From positions 1 to 64,000 of the forward strand of contig JAGXGS010000025.1 in the NCBI GenBank assembly GCA_024636585.1: a DNA stretch of 64,000 nt. Direction: 5' to 3'. The position numbers and the translations under genes are program-made. Below the pieces are notes generated by a model. That model saw only the letters and a program-made list of their open reading frames with translations, was not told the DNA's origin and searched no databases. Positions 22,640-32,403 of this stretch are shown here, in pieces (positions within the stretch are counted from its first letter, which is position 1; each line of letters starts with the position of its first letter). This DNA is from Thiogranum sp. Lineage in GTDB: Bacteria > Pseudomonadota > Gammaproteobacteria > DSM-19610.

Positions 22640-25600
22640 ATGGTGGCACGCACAGATCCTGCGACAACAGAGCACTCCGACAGCTATTCGTGGGCGGATG
22701 ATCCCCTGTGGTACAAGGATGCCATCATCTATCAGTTGCACGTCAAGGCATTCTTCGATTCCGACAATGACGGCAACGGCGACTTCAACGGCCTGACCCA
22801 GAAGCTGGATTACATCGCTGATCTGGGTGTGAACACCATCTGGTTACTGCCCTTCTATCCGTCGCCCATGCGTGATGATGGTTACGACATTTCCGATTAT
22901 CGAAACATTTATCCCGACTACGGCACTCGTCGGGATTTCCGCCAGTTTGTGCGCGAGGTGCATCGACGGGGTCTCAAGATCATTACCGAGCTGGTCATCA
23001 ATCATACTTCGGATCAACACCACTGGTTCCAGGCGGCCCGGCATGCGCCGCCCGGTTCGGCCAAGCGCGACTATTACGTGTGGAGCGACGACGACAAAAA
23101 GTTTCCCGAGACACGAATCATTTTTTCCGATACCGAAGTTTCAAACTGGGCCTGGGATCCGGTCGCACAGGCCTATTACTGGCACCGCTTTTTCTCCCAT
23201 CAGCCGGACCTCAATCACAACAACCCGCAGGTGGTAAAAGCCGTCATCCGCACCATGCGTTTCTGGCTGGATCAGGGCGTCGACGGTCTGCGCCTGGATG
23301 CTATCCCTTACCTGTGCGTGCGCGAAGGCACGACCAATGAAAACCTGCCGGAGACCCACGCGGTGATCCGGCAGATGCGCGAGGCGGTGGATGCCCATTA
23401 CAGTAACCGCATGTTTCTCGCCGAGGCCAATCAGTGGCCGGAAGACGTGCGCGAATACTTCGGCGACGACGATGAATGCCACATGGCATACCACTTTCCC
23501 CTCATGCCGCGCATGTACATGGCGATCGCCCAGGAGGATCGCCATCCGATTGTGGAAATCATGAACCAGACGCCCGATATCCCGGCCACCTGTCAGTGGG
23601 CAGTGTTCCTGCGCAACCATGATGAACTGACGCTTGAAATGGTCACCGATCGCGAGCGCGATTACATGTACGAACAGTATGCCAGCGATGCGCGGATGCG
23701 CGTCAATGTCGGAATACGCCGCCGGTTTGCTCCGTTGATGGACAACGACGTCAACAAGATCCAGCTTATGAACAGCCTGTTATTGTCGATGCCCGGTTCG
23801 CCTATTATCTACTACGGCGATGAAATCGGCATGGGCGATAATTTCTACCTCGGCGATCGCAACGGCGTGCGCACACCCATGCAGTGGAGCCCCGATCGCA
23901 ATGGCGGATTTTCCAAGGCCGATCCGCAACTGCTGTATCTGCCGCCGGTCATGGACCCGGTGTACGGCTATACCGCCATCAATGTCGAGGCGCAGAGTCG
24001 CGATCGTTCGTCACTGCTCAACTGGATGAAGCGGCTGATTGCCGTGCGCAAGGCTCACCAGGCGTTCGGCCGCGGCAGCCTCGAGTTTCTGGGTCCCGGA
24101 AATCGCAAGATCCTTGCCTATATTCGCGAGTATGAGAATGAGGCGATCTTGTGCGTGGCCAACCTGTCGCGCAGCGCTCAGCCCGTGGAACTCGATCTGG
24201 CACGCTTCAAGCGCCGGGTGCCGGTGGAGTTGCTCGGCCATACTCCGTTCCCGCCGATCGGCGACCTGCCCTACCTGTTGACCCTGCCCGGCCATGGCGT
24301 GTACTGGTTTCAGTTGCATGAAGAGGCCGACGAACCCACCTGGCACGAGGAAGTCCTGCCGCCGATCGAACTCCCGGTACTGGTGATGGTGGAAGGCTGG
24401 CGCAGCTTTTTCCCGCAGGAGGTACAGCCACAGCGGCGGGCGCTGGTGCAAAAGCTCAACGAACAGCTGGAGCAACGCGTGTTACCTGATTTTTTCGCCG
24501 CCCAGCGCTGGTTCGCCGCCAAGGATTCTCACATCGAACGGGTCGAACTGGCCCAGCGTACCGTCTGGCAGGATCAGGATGATGAATGGCTGCTGGGTCT
24601 GGCCGAGGTCCACATCAGGAATGCACCGTCGCAGGCGTATTTCCTGCCGCTGGCCAACGACTGGGAAGACGACGAGGATCGTATCCGGCCATTACTGACC
24701 TTTACGCTCGCAAAGGTACGTCAGTATTCCCGCGTCGGCATACTCTTCGATGCGTTCGCCGACTCCAGGTTCTGCAATACTCTGGTAAAGGCGATGCTTG
24801 AAAACCAGAGCATCCCCTTCGGCAGCGGAACGCTGCAATTCTCCTCTACTGCTGCGGCCAGCGGCATGATTGGCGAGCCCGGACCTGATTTCGAAATGCG
24901 CCGCCCCAAGGCTCTCGGCACCAACACCGCAGTGATCCTGGGTGACCGGTTGTTTCTCAAGGGTTACCGGCGCTTTCAGGATGGCGCGAATCCGGAACTG
25001 GAAATCGGCCGCTTTCTGACTGAAGTTTCGCCCTATCCACATATCATTCCGGTGCTGGGGGCGATGGAATATCATGGCGAAAACGGCAACCGCGCCACTC
25101 TGGCCCTGTTGCAGTCTTATGTCGCCAACCAGGGAGACGCCTGGACCTACACGCTGGATCACCTGGAGCGCGTACTCGAGCAATGTGCAGTGACACCCGA
25201 GGAAGCGTCCAGCGAAAATGGCGCGCTCTACAGCAGTTATCTGATCCTGATGCGGCGTCTGGGCCAACGCACCGGCGAACTGCATCAGGCGCTGGCAAAA
25301 TCCAGCGGCGATCCGGCCTTCGATCCCGAGCCGGTCACGGCGACTGATCTCGAGGAGTGGGCGGCGCATGTGCGCACCGACCTGCACAACACGCTGCGCA
25401 ATCTGCAAAGCCCCGAGCTGCCGGTCGCCGCCCGCGCCGCAGCGCAGCAAATCATCGACCGGCAGACCGACATCGAAGCGTGCATCGATGCGGTGACGCA
25501 ACGGCCCATTACGGCAATCAGGACGCGGCACCACGGCGATTATCATCTCGGACAGGTGCTGGTGACGGAGAATGATTTCGTGATTATTGATTTCGAGGGC

Positions 25601-25981
25601 GAACCGGCCCGGCCGATTGCCGAACGCAGCCGCAAGCACTCCGCACTGCGCGACGTTGCCGGCATGTTGCGCTCCATTGATTACGCGGCACACGTCGCCG
25701 TGGATAATCTGACCCAGGAACGTCCGCAGGATCGCGAGGTCCTTGCTCCGTTCGCCGCGCAGTGGCGCGCCATGACGGCCGATGCCTTTCTCGAAGGTTA
25801 TGAGGAAGCGGTGGCCGGCAGTGGCGTATATCCTGAGAACCGGGAGGATGGCCGTGCCCTCATCGACTTCTTTGTGCTGGAAAAAGCGCTGTACGAAATC
25901 ACCTATGAATTGCGCAGTCGTCCGGCCTGGGTAACCGTGCCGCTGGACGGTCTGCTGGATCTGCTGCGCGCAAGCCCCTGA
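22640..25981 (+). CDS. treS: Trehalose synthase / maltokinase fusion protein
   Basis: This 1113-residue two-enzyme protein joins a GH13 trehalose synthase (residues about 20-560) to a maltokinase (about 610-1113). The first interconverts trehalose and maltose: nucleophile Asp220 (GLRLDAIPY), acid/base Glu262 (FLAEANQW) and the conserved FLRNHDELTLEMV. The second phosphorylates maltose with ATP: HHGDYHLGQ with catalytic Asp967 and metal-binding IDFEGEP with Asp984. Fusion channels maltose straight to GlgE's substrate. The gene lies 19 bp after glgE and 5 bp before malQ. Such fusions are known in proteobacteria, while mycobacteria keep separate TreS and Pep2. Confidence 0.96.
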   Translation: MVARTDPATTEHSDSYSWADDPLWYKDAIIYQLHVKAFFDSDNDGNGDFNGLTQKLDYIADLGVNTIWLLPFYPSPMRDDGYDISDYRNIYPDYGTRRDFRQFVREVHRRGLKIITELVINHTSDQHHWFQAARHAPPGSAKRDYYVWSDDDKKFPETRIIFSDTEVSNWAWDPVAQAYYWHRFFSHQPDLNHNNPQVVKAVIRTMRFWLDQGVDGLRLDAIPYLCVREGTTNENLPETHAVIRQMREAVDAHYSNRMFLAEANQWPEDVREYFGDDDECHMAYHFPLMPRMYMAIAQEDRHPIVEIMNQTPDIPATCQWAVFLRNHDELTLEMVTDRERDYMYEQYASDARMRVNVGIRRRFAPLMDNDVNKIQLMNSLLLSMPGSPIIYYGDEIGMGDNFYLGDRNGVRTPMQWSPDRNGGFSKADPQLLYLPPVMDPVYGYTAINVEAQSRDRSSLLNWMKRLIAVRKAHQAFGRGSLEFLGPGNRKILAYIREYENEAILCVANLSRSAQPVELDLARFKRRVPVELLGHTPFPPIGDLPYLLTLPGHGVYWFQLHEEADEPTWHEEVLPPIELPVLVMVEGWRSFFPQEVQPQRRALVQKLNEQLEQRVLPDFFAAQRWFAAKDSHIERVELAQRTVWQDQDDEWLLGLAEVHIRNAPSQAYFLPLANDWEDDEDRIRPLLTFTLAKVRQYSRVGILFDAFADSRFCNTLVKAMLENQSIPFGSGTLQFSSTAAASGMIGEPGPDFEMRRPKALGTNTAVILGDRLFLKGYRRFQDGANPELEIGRFLTEVSPYPHIIPVLGAMEYHGENGNRATLALLQSYVANQGDAWTYTLDHLERVLEQCAVTPEEASSENGALYSSYLILMRRLGQRTGELHQALAKSSGDPAFDPEPVTATDLEEWAAHVRTDLHNTLRNLQSPELPVAARAAAQQIIDRQTDIEACIDAVTQRPITAIRTRHHGDYHLGQVLVTENDFVIIDFEGEPARPIAERSRKHSALRDVAGMLRSIDYAAHVAVDNLTQERPQDREVLAPFAAQWRAMTADAFLEGYEEAVAGSGVYPENREDGRALIDFFVLEKALYEITYELRSRPAWVTVPLDGLLDLLRASP

Positions 25982-25986
25982 CAACC

Positions 25987-27549
25987 ATGCTGCCCAGAAC
26001 CAGCGGCATTCTGCTACACCCCACGTCCCTGCCGGGACCCTTTGGAATCGGCGACCTCGGCCACGACGCCTTCCGGTTCGTGGATTTTCTGCGCGAGACC
26101 GGCCAGAGCCTCTGGCAGGTGCTGCCGTTGGGCCCCACCGGCTACGGCAATTCACCTTACATGTGTTTTTCCGCCTTCGGTGGCAATCCGTTACTGATCA
26201 GCCTGCAGAAGCTGGTCGAGGACGGGTTTCTCGAACCGCAGGCCATCGCCGAACCGCCCGCTTTTCCCGCTCACCACGTCGACTACGGCGCCGCCTACCG
26301 CTGGAAAAAACCGCTGCTGGAGCAGGCCTTCCGACGCTTCAGCGAGCAGAGCAGAAACAGTTACAGGGAAGACTTCTACCGCTTCTGTGAGCAACAGGCA
26401 TTCTGGCTGGATGACTACGCGCTGTTCATGGCGCTCAAGGATGAGCACCAGGGTCGCACCTGGACTCAGTGGGACGCTGGTGCGGCCCATGCGCGCTCCG
26501 ATGCACTGCTCCACTGGCACAACAAGCTGACGACGGCAATCCAGTACCGCAAGTTTGTCCAGTATATTTTTTTCAGGCAATGGGGTGAGCTGAAACATTA
26601 CTGCCATGCGCAAGGCATCAGGCTGATCGGCGATCTGCCAATCTATGTCGCCTATGACAGCGCCGATGTCTGGTCCAACCATAATTATTTTCAGCTCGAT
26701 GAGCAGGGCTCTCCGATCGCGGTGGCCGGCGTGCCACCTGATTATTTCAGTGCCAGCGGCCAGCGCTGGGGCAATCCGCTGTACCGCTGGGATGCCATGG
26801 CCGAGGATGACTACCGCTGGTGGATCAATCGCTTTCGGGTCAATTTTTCCCTGGTGGACATACTGCGGCTGGACCATTTCCGTGGCTTTGAGGCCTTCTG
26901 GGAAGTACCGGCCGCCGAAACCACGACCGTCAACGGATCCTGGGTCAAGGGTCCCGGAGCACCTTTCTTTCACAAGGTCCAGGAGGTGCTGGGCCAGCAT
27001 GGCATTCAGTTCGATGTCATCGCCGAAGATCTCGGCGTAATCACCGTCGAAGTCGACGACCTGCGTGACAACCTGAACTTCCCCGGCATGCGGATTCTGC
27101 AGATGGCTTTCGGCCAGGACCCCAAAGCGCAGGAATATCGCCCGCATAACCACCGCTACCACAGCGTGGTCTACACCGCCACGCACGACCACAACACCAG
27201 CCAGGGCTGGTTCACCATCGAGCCCGGACGCCAGACCACCCAGACCGCGCAGCAGGTGCAGGAAGAGCGCGCTCACGTGCTCGCCTATCTCGGCACCAGT
27301 GGCGAAGACATTCACTGGGACATGATACGTCTGGCGCTGGGATCGGTGGCAGCACGGGCAATCATACCGTTGCAGGACCTGCTGGGACTGGGCAGCGATG
27401 CGCGCATGAACATGCCGGGAAGCTCTGCGGGTAACTGGGAATGGCGGTTCCGCTGGGAGCAACTGAACTCATCTGTGTGCGCGGAATTCAGGGACCTGAC
27501 AGCAATATATGAACGCAATCCCCGGCTACTGAACAATGATGCCGACTGA
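25987..27549 (+). CDS. malQ: 4-alpha-glucanotransferase (amylomaltase)
   Basis: This 520-residue GH77 enzyme transfers malto-oligosaccharide units between alpha-1,4-glucans. It starts with RTSGILLHPTSLPGPFGIGDLG, typical of the short Thermus-type MalQ. Catalytic segments are ILRLDHFRGFEAFW (nucleophile Asp), VIAEDLGVIT (acid/base Glu) and YTATHDHNTSQGW (third Asp). It is the last of the four tightly spaced glucan genes and may recycle short chains left by GlgE and GlgB. The 89-bp gap after it makes co-transcription with the next small gene uncertain. Confidence 0.95.
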   Translation: MLPRTSGILLHPTSLPGPFGIGDLGHDAFRFVDFLRETGQSLWQVLPLGPTGYGNSPYMCFSAFGGNPLLISLQKLVEDGFLEPQAIAEPPAFPAHHVDYGAAYRWKKPLLEQAFRRFSEQSRNSYREDFYRFCEQQAFWLDDYALFMALKDEHQGRTWTQWDAGAAHARSDALLHWHNKLTTAIQYRKFVQYIFFRQWGELKHYCHAQGIRLIGDLPIYVAYDSADVWSNHNYFQLDEQGSPIAVAGVPPDYFSASGQRWGNPLYRWDAMAEDDYRWWINRFRVNFSLVDILRLDHFRGFEAFWEVPAAETTTVNGSWVKGPGAPFFHKVQEVLGQHGIQFDVIAEDLGVITVEVDDLRDNLNFPGMRILQMAFGQDPKAQEYRPHNHRYHSVVYTATHDHNTSQGWFTIEPGRQTTQTAQQVQEERAHVLAYLGTSGEDIHWDMIRLALGSVAARAIIPLQDLLGLGSDARMNMPGSSAGNWEWRFRWEQLNSSVCAEFRDLTAIYERNPRLLNNDAD

Positions 27550-27638
27550 GCTATTGCGTTTTTTCAATGCACCGCCAGGTGCTGCCGGTCACTGTTGAAG
27601 CCCCTGTACCACGCTGTGCGAACACGGAGAAAATACCA

Positions 27639-27830
27639 ATGGATATACAGGTTGGTGGTTTTTTAGGCTTTATCATACTGGTCCTGGACATCTGGGCCAT
27701 CGTAAAGATTTTCCAGAGCGGTGCCGGGGCCGGCAGCAAGACGCTGTGGATTGTGGTAATTCTGCTGTTGCCGCTGCTCGGACTGATCATATGGTTCTTC
27801 TTCGGACCGCGCGGCCGCGGCGCAACATAG
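27639..27830 (+). CDS. PLDc_N-like two-helix membrane peptide
   Basis: This 63-residue product has two membrane helices (about residues 7-24 and 34-53) and the pattern DIWAIVKI...LWIVVILLLPLLGLIIWFFFGPR. It matches the stand-alone form of the phospholipase D N-terminal (PLDc_N) domain seen in cardiolipin synthase and many small proteins. No phosphodiesterase domain follows. I chose the ATG at 27639 because GGAG lies upstream and the first helix starts there. Its function as an isolated peptide is unknown. It sits between the glucan operon and the ATP-grasp gene. Confidence 0.8.
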   Translation: MDIQVGGFLGFIILVLDIWAIVKIFQSGAGAGSKTLWIVVILLLPLLGLIIWFFFGPRGRGAT

Positions 27831-27869
27831 GACTGGTGCCCAATACGCTCATCTGCGCATGGCATTGCC

Positions 27870-29156
27870 ATGAAGAACATTTTCGTCCTGGGTCTCGACG
27901 ATTTCAATCTGGCACAGATGAAAGCGCTGGAGAGTGCGCAGGGATACCGCTTCCACGCACTGTTTCGCCATGAAGAGGTAAAGCGGAGTTCGGGACTGAA
28001 TGTCGAGGAACTCTACCAGGGCGCGCTGCAGCGGCTGCACGATTTCCCAGACCCGATCGACGCTATCGTCGGCTACTGGGACTTTCCGGTCAGCACCATG
28101 CTGCCACTGTTGCGCAAGCCCTTCGACCTGCCCTCGCCCAGCTTCGAAGCGGTGCTCAAATGCGAACACAAGTACTGGAGTCGGGTGGAACAACAGCAGG
28201 TCGTGCCGGACCACATCCCGGATTTTGGCGTCATCGATCCGTTTGCCGACCAGCCACGCCGACAGACTACCGTAAAGTATCCGTTCTGGATCAAACCGGT
28301 AAAGGCGGCTTCATCACATCTGGGTTTCAAGGTGCGCAACGATGCCGAGTTCGACCATGCCATACAGATGATCCGCAGGGACATCAGTCGTTGGGCCGAA
28401 CCTTTCAACTATCTGCTTCAGTACGCGGATTTACCGGACCGGATCGCACCCATCGACGGCAGTCACTGCGTGGTGGAGGGCATCATTTCGCGCGGTCGCC
28501 AGTGCACGCTGGAAGGCTATGTCTATCACGGCGAGACACATGTGTACGGCGCGATCGACTCGATTCGGGAGGGAAAGCACCGGTCGAGTTTCTCGCGCTA
28601 CCAGTATCCATCGACAATCCCGCAGCGCATTCAGGAAAAAATGGTCGCCGTTACCCGCAAGGTCATGCGCCGGAACGGCTTCGACAACGGCCCGTTCAAT
28701 ATTGAGTTTTACTGGGACAGCGAAGACGACAGTATCTGGTTACTGGAAATCAATAGCCGCATATCTAAATCGCACTGCCCGTTATTTCGCGATGTCGACG
28801 GCGCAACCCATCATCAGGTGATGCTGGATCTGGCGCTGGGAAAACGACCGGATTTTCCGCATCGGCGCGGCCGCTACCGTTGCGCGGCGAAATTCATGTG
28901 GCGCACCGATACCGATGCGGAAGTGCGTCACCTGCCGAGCGAGGAGCAGCTGCAGACGCTGCAACAGCGGTTCCCGGACCTCGAAATCCAGATGGCGGTT
29001 CACGAGGGTATGCGCCTGTCGGATCTCGCCGACCAGGACAGCTACAGTTATGAAATCGCCGTCATCTTTCTCGGTGGCGACAGCCAGAAGGAATTGTTGC
29101 AAAAGTACCGGGCGGTTCGTGAGGCGTTGCCGCTGGAGCTTGCACCGGTTGACTGA
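27870..29156 (+). CDS. ATP-grasp domain protein (putative carboxylate-amine ligase)
   Basis: The 428-residue product starts with a Rossmann-like segment NIFVLGLDDFNLAQMKAL. A typical ATP-grasp domain follows, from about residue 95 to 310, with KYPFWIKPVKAASSHLGFKV (ATP lysine region). The metal-binding strand FNIEFYWDSEDD..WLLEINSRIS shows the conserved Glu and Asn residues. About 110 extra C-terminal residues are of unknown fold. Such enzymes activate a carboxylate as acyl phosphate and join it to an amine or thiol. The substrate is not known. The gene is followed after 27 bp by a CocE/NonD hydrolase, suggesting that the two act on the same bond class. Confidence 0.82.
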   Translation: MKNIFVLGLDDFNLAQMKALESAQGYRFHALFRHEEVKRSSGLNVEELYQGALQRLHDFPDPIDAIVGYWDFPVSTMLPLLRKPFDLPSPSFEAVLKCEHKYWSRVEQQQVVPDHIPDFGVIDPFADQPRRQTTVKYPFWIKPVKAASSHLGFKVRNDAEFDHAIQMIRRDISRWAEPFNYLLQYADLPDRIAPIDGSHCVVEGIISRGRQCTLEGYVYHGETHVYGAIDSIREGKHRSSFSRYQYPSTIPQRIQEKMVAVTRKVMRRNGFDNGPFNIEFYWDSEDDSIWLLEINSRISKSHCPLFRDVDGATHHQVMLDLALGKRPDFPHRRGRYRCAAKFMWRTDTDAEVRHLPSEEQLQTLQQRFPDLEIQMAVHEGMRLSDLADQDSYSYEIAVIFLGGDSQKELLQKYRAVREALPLELAPVD

Positions 29157-29183
29157 TGTCAGGACGCAAACAGGAGCTCGGTG

Positions 29184-31196
29184 ATGGAGACTGACCGCAG
29201 CTTGCCGCACCGGGTGCGACACATCGAACACAGCTGGATACCCATGCCCGATGGCGCGCGCCTGGCGGCACGCATCTGGATGCCCGAGGGCGCCAATGCG
29301 CAGCCGGTGCCGGCACTTCTGGAATATATCCCCTACCGCAAGCGTGACGGCGTGCGCTTGCGCGACGAAACCATGCACCCCTGGTTCGCCGGTCACGGCT
29401 ACGCCTGTCTGCGTGTCGACATACGCGGCAGCGGTGATTCGGACGGGGTGTTGACCGATGAATACCTGCAACAGGAACTCGACGACGGCATCGCCATCCT
29501 CGAATGGCTGGCACAGCAACCCTGGTGTGACGGCAAGGTCGGCATCATCGGCATTTCCTGGGGTGGTTTCAACGGACTGCAGCTGGCGGCCCTGCAACCG
29601 CCGCAGCTCAGGGCGGTGGTCAGCGTCTGTTCCACCGATGACCGCTATGCCGATGACGTGCACTACATGGGTGGCTGTCTGCTCGGCGACAATCTCTCAT
29701 GGGCATCAACCATGTTCGCCTATAACTCGCTGCCGCCGGACCCGGACCTGGTCGGCGACGGGTGGCGCGACACCTGGTTCGAACGCCTGCGCAACAGCGG
29801 ACTGTGGCTCGATACCTGGCTGCAACATCAGCACCGCGATGCGTACTGGCGGCACGGCTCGATCTGCGAGGATCACTCGCGCGTGCAGGTCCCGGTGATG
29901 GCGGTGAGCGGCTGGGCGGATGGCTACAGCAATGCGGTATTCCGCCTGCTGCGCGACCTGTCCGGACCGCGGCTGGGCCTGATCGGTCCCTGGAGCCATC
30001 GCTACCCGCACCTGGGAATGCCCGGCCCGGCGATCGGGTTCCTGCAGGAATGTCTGCGCTGGTGGGACTACTGGCTGAAGGACACCGACACCGGCATTAT
30101 GAATGAACCGATGCTACGGGCGTGGATGCTGGACAGTATGCCGCCCTCGACCACCTATCACCAACGCTACGGCCGCTGGATCGGCGAGCCTTCCTGGCCA
30201 TCACCGAATATCGAACCCCTGGTGTTTATGCTCGCTGAACATCGCCTCGCAGATGCCGGCACCGAGGTTACGAAAAAGGCCCTCGCGCTGCAGTCCCCGC
30301 TGAGCACCGGGCTGTTTGCCGGCAAGTGGTGTTCGTACAGCGCAACGCCGGATCTGCCCCATGACCAGCGCGAGGAAGACGGCGGTGCACTGTTGTTCAC
30401 CAGCGCGCCACTCGAGGAAACGCTGGAGATACTCGGGGCACCGGTGGTGGAGCTCGAACTGTCCGCCAGCCGCCCGGTTGCGATGATCGCCGTACGCCTG
30501 TCCGACATGCGGCCGGACAACAAGGTGGCGAGAGTCACGTATGGATTGCTCAACCTTACCCACCGCGACAGCCATGCTGAACCGACACCGCTCGAGATCG
30601 ACAGGCGTTATAAAGTTCGCGTGCAACTGAATGACGTGGCGCAGAGCTTCCCGCGCGGACACCGCCTCAGGGTCGCCATTTCGACGTCCTATTTTCCTCT
30701 GGCCTGGCCGCCTCCCGCCTCTACCCAGTTGCGTATCTACACCGGCACCAGCCGACTGATCCTGCCGGTACGAGCACCACGGGAACAGGTCATTGCGTTC
30801 CCGCCAGCCGAATTCCCTGCCGTCGGCGGCCTCCGGCAGATCAAAAGCGGACAGCATAACTGGCGGGTGATCCGGGAGCTGGACAAGGATTTCTCGACCC
30901 TGGAAGTCATCAATGATGGCGGCATCTACCGGCTGGAGGAGATCGACCTGGTCGTGCAGCGCAAAGTGGAGGAATGGTATTCCTACCAGGCAGACGATTT
31001 CGAATCGCCGCGCGGCGAAACGATCTGGCGGCGCGGCCTCAGGCGGCGCGGCTGGTCGATATCCACAATCACCCGCACGGTGCTGCACTGCGACCAGAAT
31101 AATTTTTACCTGGATGCGGAGCTGGATGCCTATGAAGCCGACCGACGCGTTTTTTCACGCAACTGGAACCGTCGTATCCCGCGCAAGCTGGTCTGA
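29184..31196 (+). CDS. CocE/NonD family hydrolase
   Basis: This 670-residue alpha/beta hydrolase of the X-Pro dipeptidyl-peptidase/cocaine esterase class has the nucleophile Ser at about residue 125 in GISWGGFNG. The Asp lies probably in SGWADGYSN and the His in GPWSHRYPHLG. A C-terminal PepX_C jelly-roll domain starts near residue 350. The ATG at 29184 follows CAGGAG; an in-frame GTG lies just before it. There is no signal peptide. Known members cleave esters, peptides or acylated amino acids. Its pairing with the ATP-grasp gene hints at a make-and-break couple, which is inference. Confidence 0.9.
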   Translation: METDRSLPHRVRHIEHSWIPMPDGARLAARIWMPEGANAQPVPALLEYIPYRKRDGVRLRDETMHPWFAGHGYACLRVDIRGSGDSDGVLTDEYLQQELDDGIAILEWLAQQPWCDGKVGIIGISWGGFNGLQLAALQPPQLRAVVSVCSTDDRYADDVHYMGGCLLGDNLSWASTMFAYNSLPPDPDLVGDGWRDTWFERLRNSGLWLDTWLQHQHRDAYWRHGSICEDHSRVQVPVMAVSGWADGYSNAVFRLLRDLSGPRLGLIGPWSHRYPHLGMPGPAIGFLQECLRWWDYWLKDTDTGIMNEPMLRAWMLDSMPPSTTYHQRYGRWIGEPSWPSPNIEPLVFMLAEHRLADAGTEVTKKALALQSPLSTGLFAGKWCSYSATPDLPHDQREEDGGALLFTSAPLEETLEILGAPVVELELSASRPVAMIAVRLSDMRPDNKVARVTYGLLNLTHRDSHAEPTPLEIDRRYKVRVQLNDVAQSFPRGHRLRVAISTSYFPLAWPPPASTQLRIYTGTSRLILPVRAPREQVIAFPPAEFPAVGGLRQIKSGQHNWRVIRELDKDFSTLEVINDGGIYRLEEIDLVVQRKVEEWYSYQADDFESPRGETIWRRGLRRRGWSISTITRTVLHCDQNNFYLDAELDAYEADRRVFSRNWNRRIPRKLV

Positions 31197-31272
31197 TCTG
31201 ATTGACGGATCGCAATGCCTGCACCGCCGGCAGTTTCTAGCATGAGCCGATGAAAATCGCCCGGCCAGGATC

Positions 31273-31392
31273 ATGTACCTGCTAATCCTCATATCGCTGC
31301 TGGCGATCAACGCCTGGTTGGTGCAGCCTGGCCTTAAATACGGCAGCGTGGGATTTTTCGGACGACAGCCTGTGGAGCCGGAGTCGCCATGA
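31273..31392 (+). CDS. 39-residue single-helix membrane peptide
   Basis: This short frame encodes MYLLILISLLAINAWLVQPGLKYGSVGFF and ends in PVEPESP. One membrane helix (about residues 2-17) precedes a short soluble tail. Its TGA overlaps the ATG of the following epimerase gene by 4 bp (ATGA), a sign of translational coupling. A weak AGGA lies upstream. I do not recognise a family. It may be a real peptide or mainly a coupling leader for the next gene. Confidence 0.5.
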   Translation: MYLLILISLLAINAWLVQPGLKYGSVGFFGRQPVEPESP

Positions 31393-32315
31393 ACACCGCT
31401 GCTCCAGACGCTACTATCCGACAGGTGCTGGTGACCGGCGGCACCGGCTTTATCGGCACCGCGCTGTGCAGGCGGCTGCTGGATGACGGGGTGCGCGTGA
31501 GCGTGCTGACGCGCAATCGCGAGCGGGCCCGCAGGCATTTCCAGAACCAGGTCGCGGCGTTCGAGCACCTGGGCGAGATCGAGGCAAAGGACGCCCCGGA
31601 CGTCATCGTTAATCTTGCCGGACAGAACCTCGGCGCCAAACGCTGGAATGAGCAGACCAAACGCGACATGATCGCCAGCCGCGTGAACACCACCCGTCAG
31701 GTGGTCGACTACATAGCACATGCGGAAATCCGGCCAAAGCTGCTGATCAGCGGTTCGGCAGTCGGCTACTATGGTGCCCGCGGCGATGAGGAACTGACCG
31801 AGGATGCGCCAGCAGGCGATGAATACCAGTCGCGGCTGTGCGTCGAATGGGAGCAGGCCGCGCACGACGCCGAAACCTATGGCGTGCGGCTGTGTATTTC
31901 GCGAACCGGTGTAGTCATCGGCCGCGGCGGCGGCATGCTGGCCGGTCTGACCCCGATGTTCCGCCGCGGACTGGGAGCCATCGCCGGCAGCGGCAATCAA
32001 TGGGTGTCATGGGTACACCTCGAGGACCTGGTGGCGCTGTTTCTGCGGTTCATGCACGATGAGACACTGGTGGGTCCATTCAATAACACTGCGCCGATAC
32101 CCGCCACCAACCACGAACTTTCCGGGAGCATCGGCCATGCGCTGCATCGGCCGGTGCTGCTGCGCACGCCCGGCTGGATGCTGCGCATCCTGTATGGCGA
32201 AATGGCGCACCTCTACGTCACCGGACAAAAAGTGATTCCGGCCCGGCACCTGCAAAGGGATTATGATTATCAATATCCGGACATCGAATCCGCGGTCCGC
32301 GAGGCGCTGCAGTGA
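31389..32315 (+). CDS. TIGR01777 family NAD(P)-dependent epimerase/oxidoreductase
   Basis: This 308-residue extended short-chain dehydrogenase has the nucleotide loop VTGGTGFIGTALCRRLL (about residues 14-30). It also shows VNLAGQNLGAKRW, the active-site region SGSAVGYYGARGDEELTE, and RTGVVIGRGGGML. These fit the TIGR01777/YfcH family, which also contains plant SulA-type proteins. The C-terminal DUF1731 region (PGWMLRILYGEMA) is present. The substrate is unknown. The gene is coupled to a small membrane peptide upstream. Confidence 0.92.
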   Translation: MNTAAPDATIRQVLVTGGTGFIGTALCRRLLDDGVRVSVLTRNRERARRHFQNQVAAFEHLGEIEAKDAPDVIVNLAGQNLGAKRWNEQTKRDMIASRVNTTRQVVDYIAHAEIRPKLLISGSAVGYYGARGDEELTEDAPAGDEYQSRLCVEWEQAAHDAETYGVRLCISRTGVVIGRGGGMLAGLTPMFRRGLGAIAGSGNQWVSWVHLEDLVALFLRFMHDETLVGPFNNTAPIPATNHELSGSIGHALHRPVLLRTPGWMLRILYGEMAHLYVTGQKVIPARHLQRDYDYQYPDIESAVREALQ

Positions 32316-32403
32316 ACCATGGCGCATGACCTCACCTGCGTTTGCCTTTCTTTAATGCGGTGACGTTGGTATCCTCCCGGCCCGACGGAGACCGGGCACC
32401 ACA

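Noticed and set aside
24692-27462. Minus-strand open frames of 487 and 423 residues
   Set aside because: They are antisense to the treS-maltokinase and malQ genes, whose catalytic motifs are clear; the antisense products have no recognisable fold.
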